Shown here piece by piece: positions 1 through 11,152 of a stretch of DNA of 64,000 nucleotides. The DNA lies in contig OX637796.1 of NCBI GenBank assembly GCA_951802425.1, forward strand, positions 4,092,001 through 4,156,000. Reading direction: 5' to 3'. The notes under the pieces were generated by a model. It was not told where the DNA came from and did no database searches. It saw only the letters and a list, made by a program, of their open reading frames with translations. This DNA is from Clavaria fumosa. Its lineage: Eukaryota; Basidiomycota; Agaricomycetes; Agaricales; Clavariaceae. Both the position numbers and the translations under genes were made by a program. How positions within the stretch are numbered: position 1 is the first letter of the stretch; each line of letters begins with the position of its first letter.

Positions 1-1
1 C

Positions 2-151
2 GACGTAATGCGCCCATGGATCGTTCCTGGCGATGCCTATGAGCACCCCCTCGTACCAGACACACGCGACACCAGCATCGACCCCCCCACCGAAACCGAA
101 CCCCCCGCCGAACCACAACCACACAAGCATCAGGAAAGTCCGGAGGCTTAG
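2..151 (+). CDS. 3' end of G1 third ORF (copy C)
   Basis: This frame is open from the window edge to a TAG at 149-151. It matches the C-terminal part of the third ORF of copy B (motif DAYEHPL, proline/glutamate-rich tail ending QESPEA). It ends about 40 bp before the LTR. The function is unknown. Preservation of the frame in a second copy is why it is called coding. Confidence 0.6.
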   Translation, partial: DVMRPWIVPGDAYEHPLVPDTRDTSIDPPTETEPPAEPQPHKHQESPEA

Positions 152-189
152 CGGGCCCGTCGAGACGACGGACCACTGGGAGGGGATAA

Positions 190-518
190 TGTTACAATTC
201 CTCCGCCTCACCCCCCTTTTTACTCTTCACACCCTTCTTCCCCCATCCGTCACACACCGCATGCCTTCCCCCCTTCCATGCTGTCACCTACACATGTTAC
301 GCCTCGCCACCTACACATGCCGCACCTCACCACCTACACACGTCAGCCTCCACTTACCATGACTCTCCATGACTCATACTTGTGTACTATATAAGTAGCC
401 ACTCTGTAATGCATATCTGCAGGTTGTTACTTTCTATCACATACCTCCTTTGCTCCCATTCGGCCGACTCCGCCTGAGTTCCTCGAATACCCGGGAGTCA
501 ACGCGACAATTGTTGACA
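190..518 (+). repeat. G1 LTR (3' LTR of copy C)
   Basis: The repeat starts TGTTAC and ends TTGACA, 329 bp. It aligns along its length with the LTRs at 2398-2722 and 10805-11152 (reverse). It holds a TATA-like tatataag near 390 and, about 30 bp later, the conserved AGGTTGTTACT block that probably starts the transcript. The purine-rich ggaggggata lies just upstream, as expected for a polypurine tract. Confidence 0.85.
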
Positions 519-519
519 G

Positions 520-1488
520 GAAGCCACAGACACAAAGCTCACGGCACTAGGGGCAGCGAAAATCCTACGGGACCGAGTACTTCGCAGTCATGGAGTGCCC
601 TGCAAGGTGATAAGCGACTGAGGATCCCAATTCATCTCGAACTTCATGGAGGAGTTCTACAAGATCATCAGGATAAAAGGAAACCCGAGTATGGCCTACC
701 ATCTGCAAACCGATGGACAAACAGAAAGAATGAACCAAGAAATAGAGATATACCTATGCTAGTATGTCGATTTCATGCAAGATGATTGGTCGGATTGGTT
801 GCCCACTGCGGAATTCGCCCTGAATAACCGACAACACTCCGCTACCAAGTACAGTCCTTTCTTTCTAAACTATGGCTTTCACCCTCGTATGGGTGACATT
901 AGCCTGCCCAATATGCCACACACACCGGAAGCCTCTGACTTTGCTGCAAGATTACAGAAAGCCAGAGAAAATGCCGCGCAATACATGAAAACTGCCTATG
1001 ATAAACATAAAAACAAAAAAACACTCGACTACAAAAAGGGAAACTTGGTCTGGTTGGATGCCACTAACCTGAACACTGAACGACCATCAGAGAAACTCAC
1101 TGATAGAAGAGTTGACCCCTTCGTGGTAATAGAGAAAGTAGGATCGGCTGCCTACCGACTCAACCTACCGGTCACATGGAGGATCCACCCGGTATTCAAT
1201 GAGGCACTACTCACGCCGTATAAGGAAGGAAAGTTCCCTAACCAAACTCCGGACGAGCGCCCACCCCCTGAGTTAATCGACAACCACCTACAGCATGAGG
1301 TAGAAGAGGTCCTGAAGAGCCAGAAGCACAGGTGCAAACTGCAATACCTGGTGAAATGGGCTGGCTACCCCCCTGAAGACAACACGTGGGAACCGAGGAT
1401 GAACCTGAAGGACGCGGCCGAGGCCATCGCGGACTTCCACCGAAAACACCCTGAGGCGGCACGTTCCCTCATGGTATCTTTTGCCTGA
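520..1488 (+). pseudogene. G1 integrase C-terminal half plus chromodomain (copy B)
   Basis: One frame runs from 520 to the stop at 1488. It is broken only by a TGA at 619-621 (an Arg codon in copy A, consistent with CpG decay) and a TAG at 760-762. It shows the integrase core region with the GSQF and HPQTDGQTERMNQE motifs. The GPY-type region follows (VGSAAYRLNLP), then a chromodomain (LVKWAGYPPEDNTWEP). Seven codons near 970 are missing relative to copy A. The chromodomain places the family among chromoviruses, whose chromodomain is thought to target insertion to heterochromatin. Confidence 0.85.
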
Positions 1489-1593
1489 GTAATCACATGT
1501 TCAGGGTCGAGCACTTAAAAAGAAGAACTGCAGACGACTTCACCCACCGAATGCCTTTCCCCCTCTTCTGTAAACACCTCCCTCTTCTCTACC

Positions 1594-2359
1594 ATGCCGC
1601 CCAACCATACTCCTCAGACCCCACGCCGCGGGACCCCAGGACCACCATACTACGCCCACCGAGCTGTGGGATGGCTGAACCGCCTGCCGCGCCCGCCTCC
1701 TGCCGAAACCACCCGCCAACGACCCGCACCTGACCTGCGACCTGGGCCTGACCCACGAGGCATGCCACCGAGGCTCAAGGGCCCACCGGCATCCCCCAGT
1801 ACAACAGCCCATATGCGCCACACCTTGGATGCAGTACGAATCCCCCATGCACGATGAGTGCTGGGATTGGACCCCCCACCACTTATGACTGACGACCCCC
1901 CTGCGTGGATGCTGCAATTTTGACAAAACAGGGAACTTCTGGAACCTGAAGACAACGTCTGGCTCCACAGGATTGCTGAGCGGCTCAGTGTGAGTTTCAG
2001 CCACACAATGTGGACTGAACTGTGGGGATTGCAGTTCGAGCAACAACGGCGCGTCCTCCGTGCTTCCCCCATCCTCGTTGAAATATGGCTCAATTCCCGG
2101 AGCACAAGGTTACAATTCGAGATTCTGCTACCGCCCAAGCCCATCTTACAAGAAGAGTGGGCCATACACCATAGCCGCACAGGCCCCCCCTGGGTCATAC
2201 CCATCACCACCGATGTGATGGTCCTGTGGATTGTCCCCACCGACGCCTACGAACACCCTCTCATGCCCAATACATGTGACACAAGTATCAACCCCCACCG
2301 AACTCGAGCCATCGACTGAACCACAACCGTGCAAACGCCAAGAGAGCCCAGAGGCCTAA
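1594..2359 (+). pseudogene. G1 third ORF downstream of pol (copy B)
   Basis: This frame begins MPPNHTPQTPRRGTPGPP and runs towards the 3' LTR. Two in-frame TGA codons (1855-1857 and about 1921) and a late 1-nt shift break it. Copies A (start at 2804, minus) and C (2-151) preserve its start and end respectively, so it was once a real gene of about 250 residues. The N terminus is proline-rich. The middle is rich in tryptophan and leucine (WTELWGLQ), and the tail is Pro/Glu-rich. I do not recognise it. It could be an envelope-like or accessory protein. Confidence 0.55.
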
Positions 2360-2397
2360 CGGGCCCATCGAGACGCCAGACCACTGGGAGGGGATTA

Positions 2398-2722
2398 TGT
2401 TAGACTTTCACCACATCACCCCCCCTTTTTCCACCCTTCACACTATGCACACGCCCTCCCCTCTTACCTATCACATGCCGCATGCTCTCGCCCTTTCCAC
2501 CCTATCACTATGACTCATGCTGTGCCTCGCTGCCTACACGTGTTGGTTCCTTTTTACCGTGACTCATCATGACTCATATCTTTGTATGTATATAAAGTAG
2601 CCACTTCAGTAACAACCGACCTCAGGTTGTTACTTCCTATCACTTACTCTTGTTGCTCCCATTTGACCGACTCCCACCTGAGTTCCTCGAATAAGCAGGA
2701 GTCAACTCAGCTTTAGTTGACA
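2398..2722 (+). repeat. G1 LTR (3' LTR of copy B)
   Basis: The repeat runs TGTTAG to TTGACA, 325 bp, with the same promoter layout as the other family LTRs (tatataaag, then AGGTTGTTACT). It is preceded by the ggaggggatta purine tract. Its end is fused to copy A sequence. Confidence 0.85.
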
Positions 2723-2804
2723 GCCATCCAGCAGCTCAGCAGGCAAAGTATGGCGGTCCTGGAGTCCCGTGGCATGGGGTTGTGGGTGTGCAATCAGGTG
2801 GCAT
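2723..2804 (-). pseudogene. Start of G1 third ORF (copy A), truncated
   Basis: From the ATG at 2804 the frame reads MPPDCTPTTPCHGTPGPP, closely matching the start of the third ORF in copy B. It is cut at 2723 by copy B's LTR. It also has an in-frame TGA shortly before the junction. Confidence 0.6.
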
Positions 2805-2929
2805 CGTAGAGGGAGCAGGTAGAAAGAGGGGAGAGTTTCCAGAGGAAGGGGGGAAGACGTAGGATGAATGATGTCCTTTGCGGTTCCTTTTTTTTGTTTA
2901 TAAGTGTTCGTCCCTGAGCATGTGACTAC

Positions 2930-4739
2930 TCAAGCAAAGGACACCATGAGAGAGTGTGCCGCTTCAGGGTGCTTGCGGTGGAAGTCCGCGATGGCCTCGG
3001 CCGTGTCCTTCAGGTTTGCCTTAGGTTCCCATGTGTTGTCTTCATGGGGATAACTGGTCCACTTCACAAGGTATTGTAGTTTGCGTCTGTGTTTCCGGCT
3101 CTTCAGGACCTCTTTTACGTCATACTGCAAGTAGTCGTCAATTAACTCAGGGGGCGGGCGTTCATCTGGAGTTTGGTTAGGAAACTTCCCTTCCTTATAT
3201 GGTGTAAGCAATGCTTCATTGAATACAGGGTGGATTTTCCATGTGGCTGGTAGGTTGAGTTGGTAGGCAGCCAGTCCCACTTTTTCTATTACCACAAAGG
3301 GGCTGACCCTTCTGTCCGCAAGTTTTTCTGATGGTCATTTGGTGTTTAGGTTTGTGGCATCTAGCCAGACCAGGTTGCCCTTCTTGTAGTCAATTGTTTT
3401 TTTGTTCTTGTGTTTATCATAAGTGGTTTTCATATATTGCACAGCTTTCTCCATGGCCTTTTTGGCATTTTCTCTGGCTTTCTGTAATTTTGCGGCAAAG
3501 TCGGAGGCCTCTGGGGTGTGTGGTATATTGGGTAGACTGATGTCTCCCATACGAGGGTGAAACCCATAGTTCAGGTAGAAGGGGCTATACTTAGTAGTGG
3601 AGTGTTGTTGGTTGTTCAGAGCGAACTCTGCCATGGGTAACCAGTCCAACCAGTCATCTTGCATGAAGTCAACATACGAGCACAGGTATATCTCAATTTC
3701 CTGGTTCATCCTTTCTGTTTGTCCATCGGTTTGTGGGTGATAAGCCATACTCGGGTTTCCTTTTATACCAATGATCTTATAGAACTCCTCCATGAAGTTT
3801 GAGACGAATTGAGATCCTCGGTCACTTATTACTTTGCAGGGCACTCCATGGCTGCGAAGTACTCGGTCCCATAGGATTTTTGCTGCCCCTAGTGCTGTGA
3901 GCTTTGTGTCCATGGCCTCTAGCAAGGTCATCTTTGTGAGCTTGTCACATATCACAAGAATAGCATTGTGTGTGGCAGATTTTGATAGTGGTCCAATAAG
4001 ATCCCAAGTGATCATGTGCCATGGGCAAGGCGGTATCGCATGCGGATGCAGAGGCGCATGTTGTTTTGTACAGTCAGGTTCTGTCCTCTGGCATTTCTCA
4101 CAACCAGCTACATATTCCATCACATCCTCCTTCATTCCTGGCCAAGTAAACTGTCAGGTGGTACTTTCCAAGGTCTTTTCAGGTCCAGGATGTCCTCCGA
4201 GTGGAGAGTTGTGCAACTCTATCAACACCTTGTGTACTAGGTCTCGGGGTACCCAGACCTTTCCTTGGTGTCTGAAAAGTCCATCTGTACCTTTTTCATA
4301 GGGCATCACCTTGGGTGGTATTGTGTTTGTGTGTGCTTCCAGTAATAGTTGGTCAATTGTCGGCTTGGGAATCAGTAATGTAGCAAGGCGATGAGTTGGG
4401 AAGACTTGTACTGTAGGCTTTTCATACTTGTCCATCCCTTCCCAATGGTCTGGTCATCGGGATAGTGCATCGGCCTTCATGTTCATTTTTCCAGGTTTAT
4501 ACTTTACTTCAAAGTTGAAGCATTGCAATTTTGAGTGCCACCGCATTTGCCTGGGGTTGAGCTTTTGGCTTTTCTCGAAATATTGGAGGTTCGCATGGTC
4601 GGTATGGATTTCGAAGGGTTCCTTGGCACCTAATAGGTAATGGTGCCATTCCTCCAGTCCTCGGATAATGGCTAGAAACTCTTTGTCATATGTTGCATAG
4701 TTCATCTCCACCAGGGAGAAGGTTTTCAAAATAAAGTCT
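2930..4739 (-). pseudogene. G1 RNase H C-terminus, integrase and chromodomain (copy A)
   Basis: From the right there is an RNase H tail with the YATYDKEFLAI and HTDHANLQYF motifs, ending KADALSR (4454-4739). A linker with the integrase zinc-binding region follows (4154-4435), then the integrase catalytic core and GPY region (3335-4135). Motifs include CEKCQR, WDLIGPL, ISDRGSQF and HPQTDGQTER. The chromodomain is at 2930-3295. Short frame changes separate the blocks near 4145, 4440 and 3300-3335. The 5' side is interrupted at 4740 by the LTR-like insertion. Confidence 0.85.
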
Positions 4740-4744
4740 ACCGG

Positions 4745-6983
4745 TGTTATGGAACCAGGTTTGCTACCTGTGAATAATAATATTTAAGTAAGGGAAACTG
4801 AAGTTAACCCTAATAGGAACCTCAAATATTATTACTAGGCAAGCTCAATGTCCCAATTGAGCTTCTGGTTGCACACCTTCCTGTAAACAGATACTAAGAT
4901 AACCTTAATATTGTCTACAAGGCACTGCTAATGTGGGCAGCAAATAGAAATATTCTATAGTGACTCAAGCATCAATATCTCAAACAAGGGTAATTGACCA
5001 AAGGATCCCCATAGTCATCTCGACTATTTCATCCTCTTACACCTTGCTTTAATATTCAACCAATAATGAGTTATTAAATACTTAAGTCTATTCATATGAA
5101 TACTGTACTATGACAATATTCATATCTCTCCAATGGGATAGGAGATCCTTCCAACATTAAATCTCTGATACCCCCTCTATCCTATCTCCCTTTCACTCTC
5201 TTACACCTTAACCTAATTCCTATTACTTCCTTAGATATAAAACATTTATATCTAATACCTGTAATACAAAGTAAAACATCAGTTACAACACAGTAAAATT
5301 ACCTAAGCACGAAAATATTCGTTGCACATGCATTACGTAAGCTTTCGGCGTGACTAGATACTCAGTCACTAGCCCTATAGCCTGGCTACGCTTACATAAT
5401 CAAATCATCGCACCAGCCTAAGGCATTGATGAGATAATCAGTTATTTGTCCACACTGGTACTCAGACATCAGTGGGACAAATATATTCATAACTCCTTAT
5501 GGAGTGATGCTGGCTCTTAGCTTCAGCTTACTAAGGTGATCAGGCAGTTTCTGGGGTCAAGTAGGTGCTACTGAACATGTCCTTCAGTGGCCTATTTATA
5601 TTGTTTCAAGCCTATCTACTAAATACAGTAATTTCGAGATACATGGCCAAATATTGCATATAAAATCATAATAAAATACTCAGATAATCGCATAAGGCAT
5701 GTACTCTTGCCATATAAGTATTTACTATTTTTATCCTCTCCCCAACTCGAGTTTTTGAGAGAATGAGTCAGAATGAGTCAGATGGAGTCACTTCCCTCAC
5801 CTGGGTTTATCCAAAACAGTCTAGACTGTGCTGGAGTGACTCAGAGGAGGCTGTGCATTGGCCTGATACAGTAAAACTATTATTAGGTATTCCCAATCAG
5901 TGTGTGGGCCTCTGAGTCAGTCTGGAAAGAGTCTTCAAAACCGAAGGTTTGATTTTAAAGTTCAAACTCCGCTTAAACCTTCCTAATTAGGCAATTCTGT
6001 CGCTCTGGCTTGCTCTCTGCATCCCTAAAAGGTATTTTGGCTCTAGAGGGCTTTGCCCTTGGGATATAACAGGGATAAACAATTATCTAAGCACTCCTGC
6101 TTAAGTAATAATTTCTAGATATGGTCTCCCTGTGAAACACATCCCCCTTTAGGATGGATGGATGACCAAGACTTTGGATGACTGTCCCAACTAGGCAAGT
6201 ACAGCACTTTGACTGTCAACAAGTTTTACCAAACTGTGAATAACTCCATGAGTTCTCAACCAATCTTCATGAAACTTTGCACATGGGTAGAGATAAAATA
6301 TAGCTATAGTTTGACATTATATGCAGAATAGTTGAATAGGAACTTGGCATGCTATAACAGTTCGCATTTTTGTTGTAATATTTACAATAACTCCTCTTGT
6401 AAATATCTCAGCCAGTTCCTATTGCTTCCCCATGAAACTTTGTACACATATAGACAATAAATGTAGGCATACACCTATATGCTACATGGTACAATAGAAC
6501 AGTTTCATAGGTGGATATAATGATTTGACTATAGGGATGCTACATGCAATGTCTCCACTTTGAGGGGCATACATACTGAAACCCTGAAAGTATTAACATG
6601 ACATCCTTACAATATATCCTTTATATGCCTATGCAGTTATGCAATGAGATTTGCATAGCTTTGTGTAATGTTTGCATATTTACTCTTATCCACAATAAGA
6701 GTAAGGAATTATTCTGTCAATGGGACTTGTCAGAGATCACCTAGAACCACAGAATCACTCTGGTGACATAAGAGTGATCCTATAGGCAATACAGAGGGAT
6801 GTGGCAGGTAATGTGCTTTGTCAATGAAGCACCATTGCTAATGCTTCTCCCAAACCACTTATCTTAGAACATAGAACTGTGTTCCAAGAGGTTCTACTGA
6901 TGACTAGCCACAATGGTGGATGATTGTAGGCTATGCACCAGATACTCTGCACTCTGACTATGGGATTACTCCCATCCCTAACA
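4745..6983. mobile_element. 2.24 kb LTR-like insertion with perfect 5-bp target duplication
   Basis: The element begins TGTTATGG and ends CCTAACA, so its tips are the short inverted TGTTA/TAACA typical of LTRs. It is flanked by the duplicated host pentamer accgg at 4740-4744 and 6984-6988. The host sequence is the RNase H of copy A, which is continuous once this block is removed. I see no convincing coding frame inside. It is AT-rich with a possible TATA at about 5595. It could be a solo LTR of a long-LTR family or a short non-autonomous element. I found no internal LTR pair by eye. Confidence 0.85.
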
Positions 6984-6988
6984 ACCGG

Positions 6989-8650
6989 TCGCCAGACGCC
7001 ATCAGGCTGTTGTTGAGATAACACTCCTCCAGTGGCATAGTTACTCACATCCACTTCCATCTTCCATTTGCCCTTGTCTTGTGGGATTGCCAATACCACG
7101 TCACTCTGCAATATCTCGATCAGGCATCTCCAGGCATGTTCTTGTCGGTCCGTCCAAATGTATGGTGTGTTGTTGCTCAAGAGTTCATAGAGTGGCTTGG
7201 CGATGGCGGCAAATCCTTGTATGAACCTCCGAAAATAGTTCAGCAACCTGATTCCCTTTTGAAGGGCATGCTTGTTTTTCGGTGTAGGCCAGTCAGCTAT
7301 TCCTCTACATTTCTTGGGCAAGTGTTGGATGTTTCCTTTTGAGATTAACAGCCCTAGGAATGTAACTTCCAATTGCTCTAGTTTGCACTTCGATTCCCAT
7401 ACGCAGAGGTCATTGTCTCGGAGTACCTTGAATACTTCACATAATAGGTACCAATGTTCTTCGAGTGTTTCCGTCGCAATGAGGATGTTGTCGATTTATA
7501 TGAATACTTTTCCAGTGGCCAGTAGTGTGTGTAGGATATAGTTCATTCATTGTTGGAAGACTGACAGTGCATTCATTAATCCGAACTGCATGATGGTGGG
7601 CCAGACCGTTCTGTATTTTGTAATTATTGTGGCGAGTTTCTGCGCCCACTCGGCCATTGCAACGTTCCAGTAGCCCCATTCTACATCGAGACTTGTGAAT
7701 ACTTTGGCATTCTTCAGGCTTGCCACAGTTTCATCGATCCTGGGAAGTGGGTATATGTCCTTGATGCAAAAGGAGTTTAAGTGGCTTGTAGTCAATGATT
7801 GGTCATAGCTTGTCCCCTTCATCCTTGAAGAAAATCAGACTAACGTAGTCCGATTCTCCCCAGACTAGTTGGCCATTTTCCAGGTTTTCCTTCAACCATG
7901 CTTTCAGGGCTTCGTCTTCTTTACTGGTAAGTGGGTAGACTTTCGAACATAGGAACCTGGGGTCATTTTTGAACTTGATTTTGTAATCAACTCCAGGTAG
8001 GGACTTAGGTAGTTTCTGGCCAGTTTTTCCTGCAAATACTTGGGGGTATAATGTTTTCCAATCGGGCGCGGCCATCGTGTCGTATAGGTTCCAGAAGCCA
8101 TAGCTGTAATCCACAACATGACAATCTTTCTTTTTGCATTTGTCAAAGTGGATGCGCTTTTCAAACCACCGGATACTGGGGTTATGGTACCAGAGCCAGT
8201 TGTGTCCTAAAATGGCGCAGTGTCCAGTAACTCGACCTAGTAAGAACTGCTTGATTTCCACATGGCCCCCTATATTGAGGCAGAGAGCTACAGAGTGTTT
8301 GAAAGCTCCACAGACATTTATAGTGCCGTCAATACTATAGGGGTGTCCAGTTTTGTAAGGTTCATCTTTTTACTGAGGGCCATCCCAGGTCCATGACAGA
8401 CATGGTACATCCAGAGTCAATCAGCAGTTTGATGTCGTAGGTGTCTTTGGTATCCAGTGTGGTAATGTGTCCTGGCATATCCAATTGCCGCTCCCCTCCC
8501 TTTCTGTATATGATTCTGGGGTCGGTCTCCCAGTGTGTGTTGTCATTATATCCTGGTAGTTTTTTAGGGGTGAGGTCCTTGAGGGTGTGCTTAGCCCTCT
8601 CAGCCTCTTTCAACAAGGGAAACAATGGCATCTCATTCGCAAATTGATTT
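6989..8650 (-). pseudogene. G1 protease and reverse transcriptase (copy A)
   Basis: From the right there is a retropepsin-like stretch with LLIDSGCT (8362-8631) and its continuation GHNWLWYHNPSIRW (to about 8261). The RT follows, with ESDYVSLIFFKDEGDKL and SLDVEWGYWNVAMAEWAQ. Next are a damaged catalytic box reading stop-IDNILI near 7500, TFLGLLISKG and the RT connection. The RNase H begins at 6989-7372 (FRRFIQGFAAIAKPLYELL). The blocks lie in several frames. A second copy of this stretch at 17178-18110 supports the reading. Confidence 0.8.
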
Positions 8651-9005
8651 ACATGGTGTCAACGAGCAGGAACACTGTACATGGATCCGACTTTAGCACT
8701 CAAGTGGATCCTTCCTGAAAACCCTGTGATTTGTTGGTTGTGGTGGTATCAGCAGCAGGTCCTGGAGTGGGAGCTTGGGGCCTTCCTTGGATGTGCAATT
8801 GGTCTCTCAATTGTGCAATCGTGTTTTCCATTTCTTCAAAGTCGTCTTGCCCAGCTGTTGTGGGGGTGTATGAAGGGTTGAATGACGTTAGGGAGGCCGG
8901 GTGCAAAGCAGGGTATGCTGGGACAGGATAGGGGGAAAAAGGGGGTGGTGTGTAGTACCCAGGGGGTGAATGCATTTCAAATGCACTGCCCAATCTTGCT
9001 TGCTG

Positions 9006-10145
9006 TCAGGGGGTGGCGCATCGCTGGGGTGGTTCGGGGCAGAGCTGCGCAGGGTGGCCAACCTGTCCGCAATTATAGCAGATCAGCGGGTGGCGAGGGC
9101 CAGTCCCTCGGCTCGTGTCCATCGGGGTACCCTGTCTGGTTCCAGGTGGGACTTGCCTGTTCCACTGTCCTGGGGATGGTGCCTGTTGCTGTTGTTGTTG
9201 TTGTTGTGGCTGCGCGCGTGGCTGCCACTGTACATGTTGTGGTTGTGCAGGCGGTGGGCCCCATTGGCCTGGTCCTTCCCATACTGACTGCGGCTGCCAC
9301 TGAGGAGAGCGCCAGTAGCAATTCTGTGGGGGCTGGTGCTGTGCTGGCTGGTTCCAAGTGGGGCACCACCCAGTTTGCGCTCGCATTTCTCTTTGCACCA
9401 CTGTATGAAGCTGGTGCTGACAGTCCAAGTGTATGGTTAGTACACGGAAAGCCTGGTAGTCCACAGGTTGTTCAGCACAGGAGAGCACTTTCTCCATCAG
9501 TTTTGGATGCACTGCCCTCATCAACAGGGCATGTATGATGTTCCAGTGCGTGTCTTCTTTGTAACCGGCTTGGTCCAAGTGTATGGTTAGTATGCGGAAA
9601 GCCTGGTAGTTCACAGGTTGTTCAGCACAGGAGAGCACTTTCTCCATCAGTTTCGGATGCACTGCCCTCATCAACAGGGCGTGTATGATGTTCCAGTGCG
9701 TGTCTTCTTTGTAACCGGCTCAGCTCATCAAGGTTTCAAATTTCTGGAAGAATTGAGCAGCATCCATCTGCACTTGTTTGAATGCATTGAGCTCATGTAC
9801 AGCCAAGGCCTGGTCTTTGATAGGCGCAAATGCCTCTCTCATGTGTGCTTCAAATGTTTCCCAGATGACGTCTTTGCCTCCTTCTTCCAACAGCACTGTA
9901 GCGGCTTGATTGGCCCACTCTGTGGCATAGTCCTCGGTCATGTTGCTTAGTGCGAATACTACCTTGAGAAAGTCAGTCAGATATTTGACTGCATTCATCC
10001 AGAATTCCAGGTGCAGGCTCCTAAGAAAGGTTTGGAAATGTTCTCTCTTGCCCAAATATGGGGTGATCTTTAGTGCGAGCGTTGCGGGTGCTGCCGCGGG
10101 TGCAGTGGCAGCATCAGGGGCAGGTCCAGGGGCGGTGTCAGCCAT
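9006..10145 (-). pseudogene. G1 gag (copy A)
   Basis: The start ATG is at 10145 (MADTAPGPAPDAATAPAAAP). A capsid-like helical region follows (LRSLHLEFWMNAVKYL to FQKFETLMS). A single in-frame TGA at 9720-9722 then occurs before the same frame resumes. Downstream is a 50-codon tandem duplication (9424-9573 and 9574-9720). Gln-rich sequence and one CCHC zinc knuckle (CYNCGQVGHPAQLC) lie near 9060. Gag forms the particle and binds the RNA. Confidence 0.8.
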
Positions 10146-10793
10146 GTCTTTAGTCTAGTTCTTCAAGGTAGATTCATGGTGGGTCTTGGAAAATGTCTAC
10201 TCACAGACGGTCTTGGAGTGAGCCGAATGTCAGATTGGTTTATGCTTCAGCAGAGTGGTATTCGGGCAAGTTGTCAGTCTGTACTGCAACAGACATGTGG
10301 GTGTCATTCTCGAGTTCTTCGAGAGCGCTGTGGTAATCGGATTCTTCTTCGTACAATTCTTCTTCTCCAGCTAGGAAGTCTAGAGCTTCCTGTTCATATG
10401 CTTCTTCAGCTGCAACTTCAGATAGTAAGGCCACTAGTCGGTTTCAAAAGGTGCGCCACTCAGGTAGATGTGCAATGGACAAAGTGTTGTTTGTGCTTGG
10501 ATCTCTGGGAGTGCAAATTCTTCTGGTAGCAATGTGGTATCATGGCGCTAGCTGCACGGCTTCAGACTGTCTCGGGTAAAGGAACCGTTCATAGGTCCTT
10601 CCTTGTGGTGTACTTGGCAGGGTCAACTGCTCAAAATCTGTGTCTTCATCAAATCCTACTAAGGCTCTTTGCCTCTCGTGTCGTTCAAATGCTGTCCAGT
10701 AGCGCGCCAGTTTCTGTTCTCGGAATACACAAGCCTTGCTTCAGCTCGGGCAAAGGTGGGGTGCCTAGGTCCATGAGGAGGTAGGCGGGGGAG

Positions 10794-10804
10794 AGGTTGT
10801 TACT
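10794..10804 (-). promoter_or_regulatory. Probable self-primer binding site of G1
   Basis: These 11 bases lie directly inside the 5' LTR end. On the element strand they read AGTAACAACCT. This is the exact reverse complement of AGGTTGTTACT at 10894-10904 in the same LTR, about 34 bp after the TATA-like box, where the transcript should begin. No tRNA-type site starting TGG is present. The layout is that of Tf1/sushi self-priming. Confidence 0.7.
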
Positions 10805-11152
10805 TGTCAACAACAGGTGAGTTTGACTCCTGTGCTTCTGAGGGACTTGGGTTGAAGTTGGCCAGAAAGGAGCAAAGAGCAAATGTGATAGGAAGTAACA
10901 ACCTAAGGAAGGTTGTTACTGGACTGGCTACTTATATAGTACACAAGTAGGAGTCATAATGAGTCACGATAGAAGATGGTCGACATGTGCAGGCAATGAG
11001 GTGTGGCATGAGTCATGTGTGATAGGGTGAAGGGGGTGTGGCATGCGGCATGTGATGAGTGACGAGTGAGAGGGAAGGGTGTACGCATGGTGTGAAAGGT
11101 AAAAAAAGGGGGGTGTGACATGGGAAAGGGGTGAGGTGAAAGAACTCTAACA
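10805..11152 (-). repeat. G1 5' LTR (copy A)
   Basis: The repeat is 348 bp. On the minus strand it starts TGTTAGAG and ends GTTGACA. It contains a TATA-like block near 10930, then a small palindrome (AGTAACAACC, 6-nt spacer, AGGTTGTTACT). It aligns with 190-518 and 2398-2722. Confidence 0.85.

Larger units (their letters stand above)
1..518 (+). mobile_element. Ty3/gypsy family G1 copy C, 3' end only
   Basis: The window opens inside this element. It holds the last 50 codons of the family's third ORF, a short purine-rich tract and a complete 3' LTR (190-518). The sequence right of the LTR is integrase coding sequence of another copy (B), joined exactly at the LTR terminal CA. This is what insertion of C into B would give. 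The left half and the left target duplication lie outside the window. Confidence 0.8.
519..2722 (+). mobile_element. Ty3/gypsy family G1 copy B, 5'-truncated by nested insertion
   Basis: The copy contains part of the integrase, the chromodomain, a third ORF and a 3' LTR ending at 2722. The right flank (2723 on) is the reverse-strand third ORF of copy A, joined at the LTR end, so B is inserted in A. B carries in-frame stops and a 21-bp deletion relative to A in the integrase, so it is inactive. Confidence 0.85.
2723..11152 (-). mobile_element. Ty3/gypsy family G1 copy A (degenerate, nearly full length)
   Basis: Reading right to left: 5' LTR (10805-11152), primer site, gag, protease, reverse transcriptase, RNase H, integrase, chromodomain, then the start of the third ORF, which is cut at 2723 by copy B. 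A 2.24 kb LTR-like insertion interrupts the RNase H. Stops and frameshifts occur in gag, protease and RT, so it is inactive. It is the best template for the family's gene order. Confidence 0.85.

Noticed and set aside
1540..2240. Minus-strand frames of 168 and 196 codons opposite the G1 third ORF
   Set aside because: Shadows of the GC-rich third ORF; the corresponding part of copy A shows no matching antisense frame.
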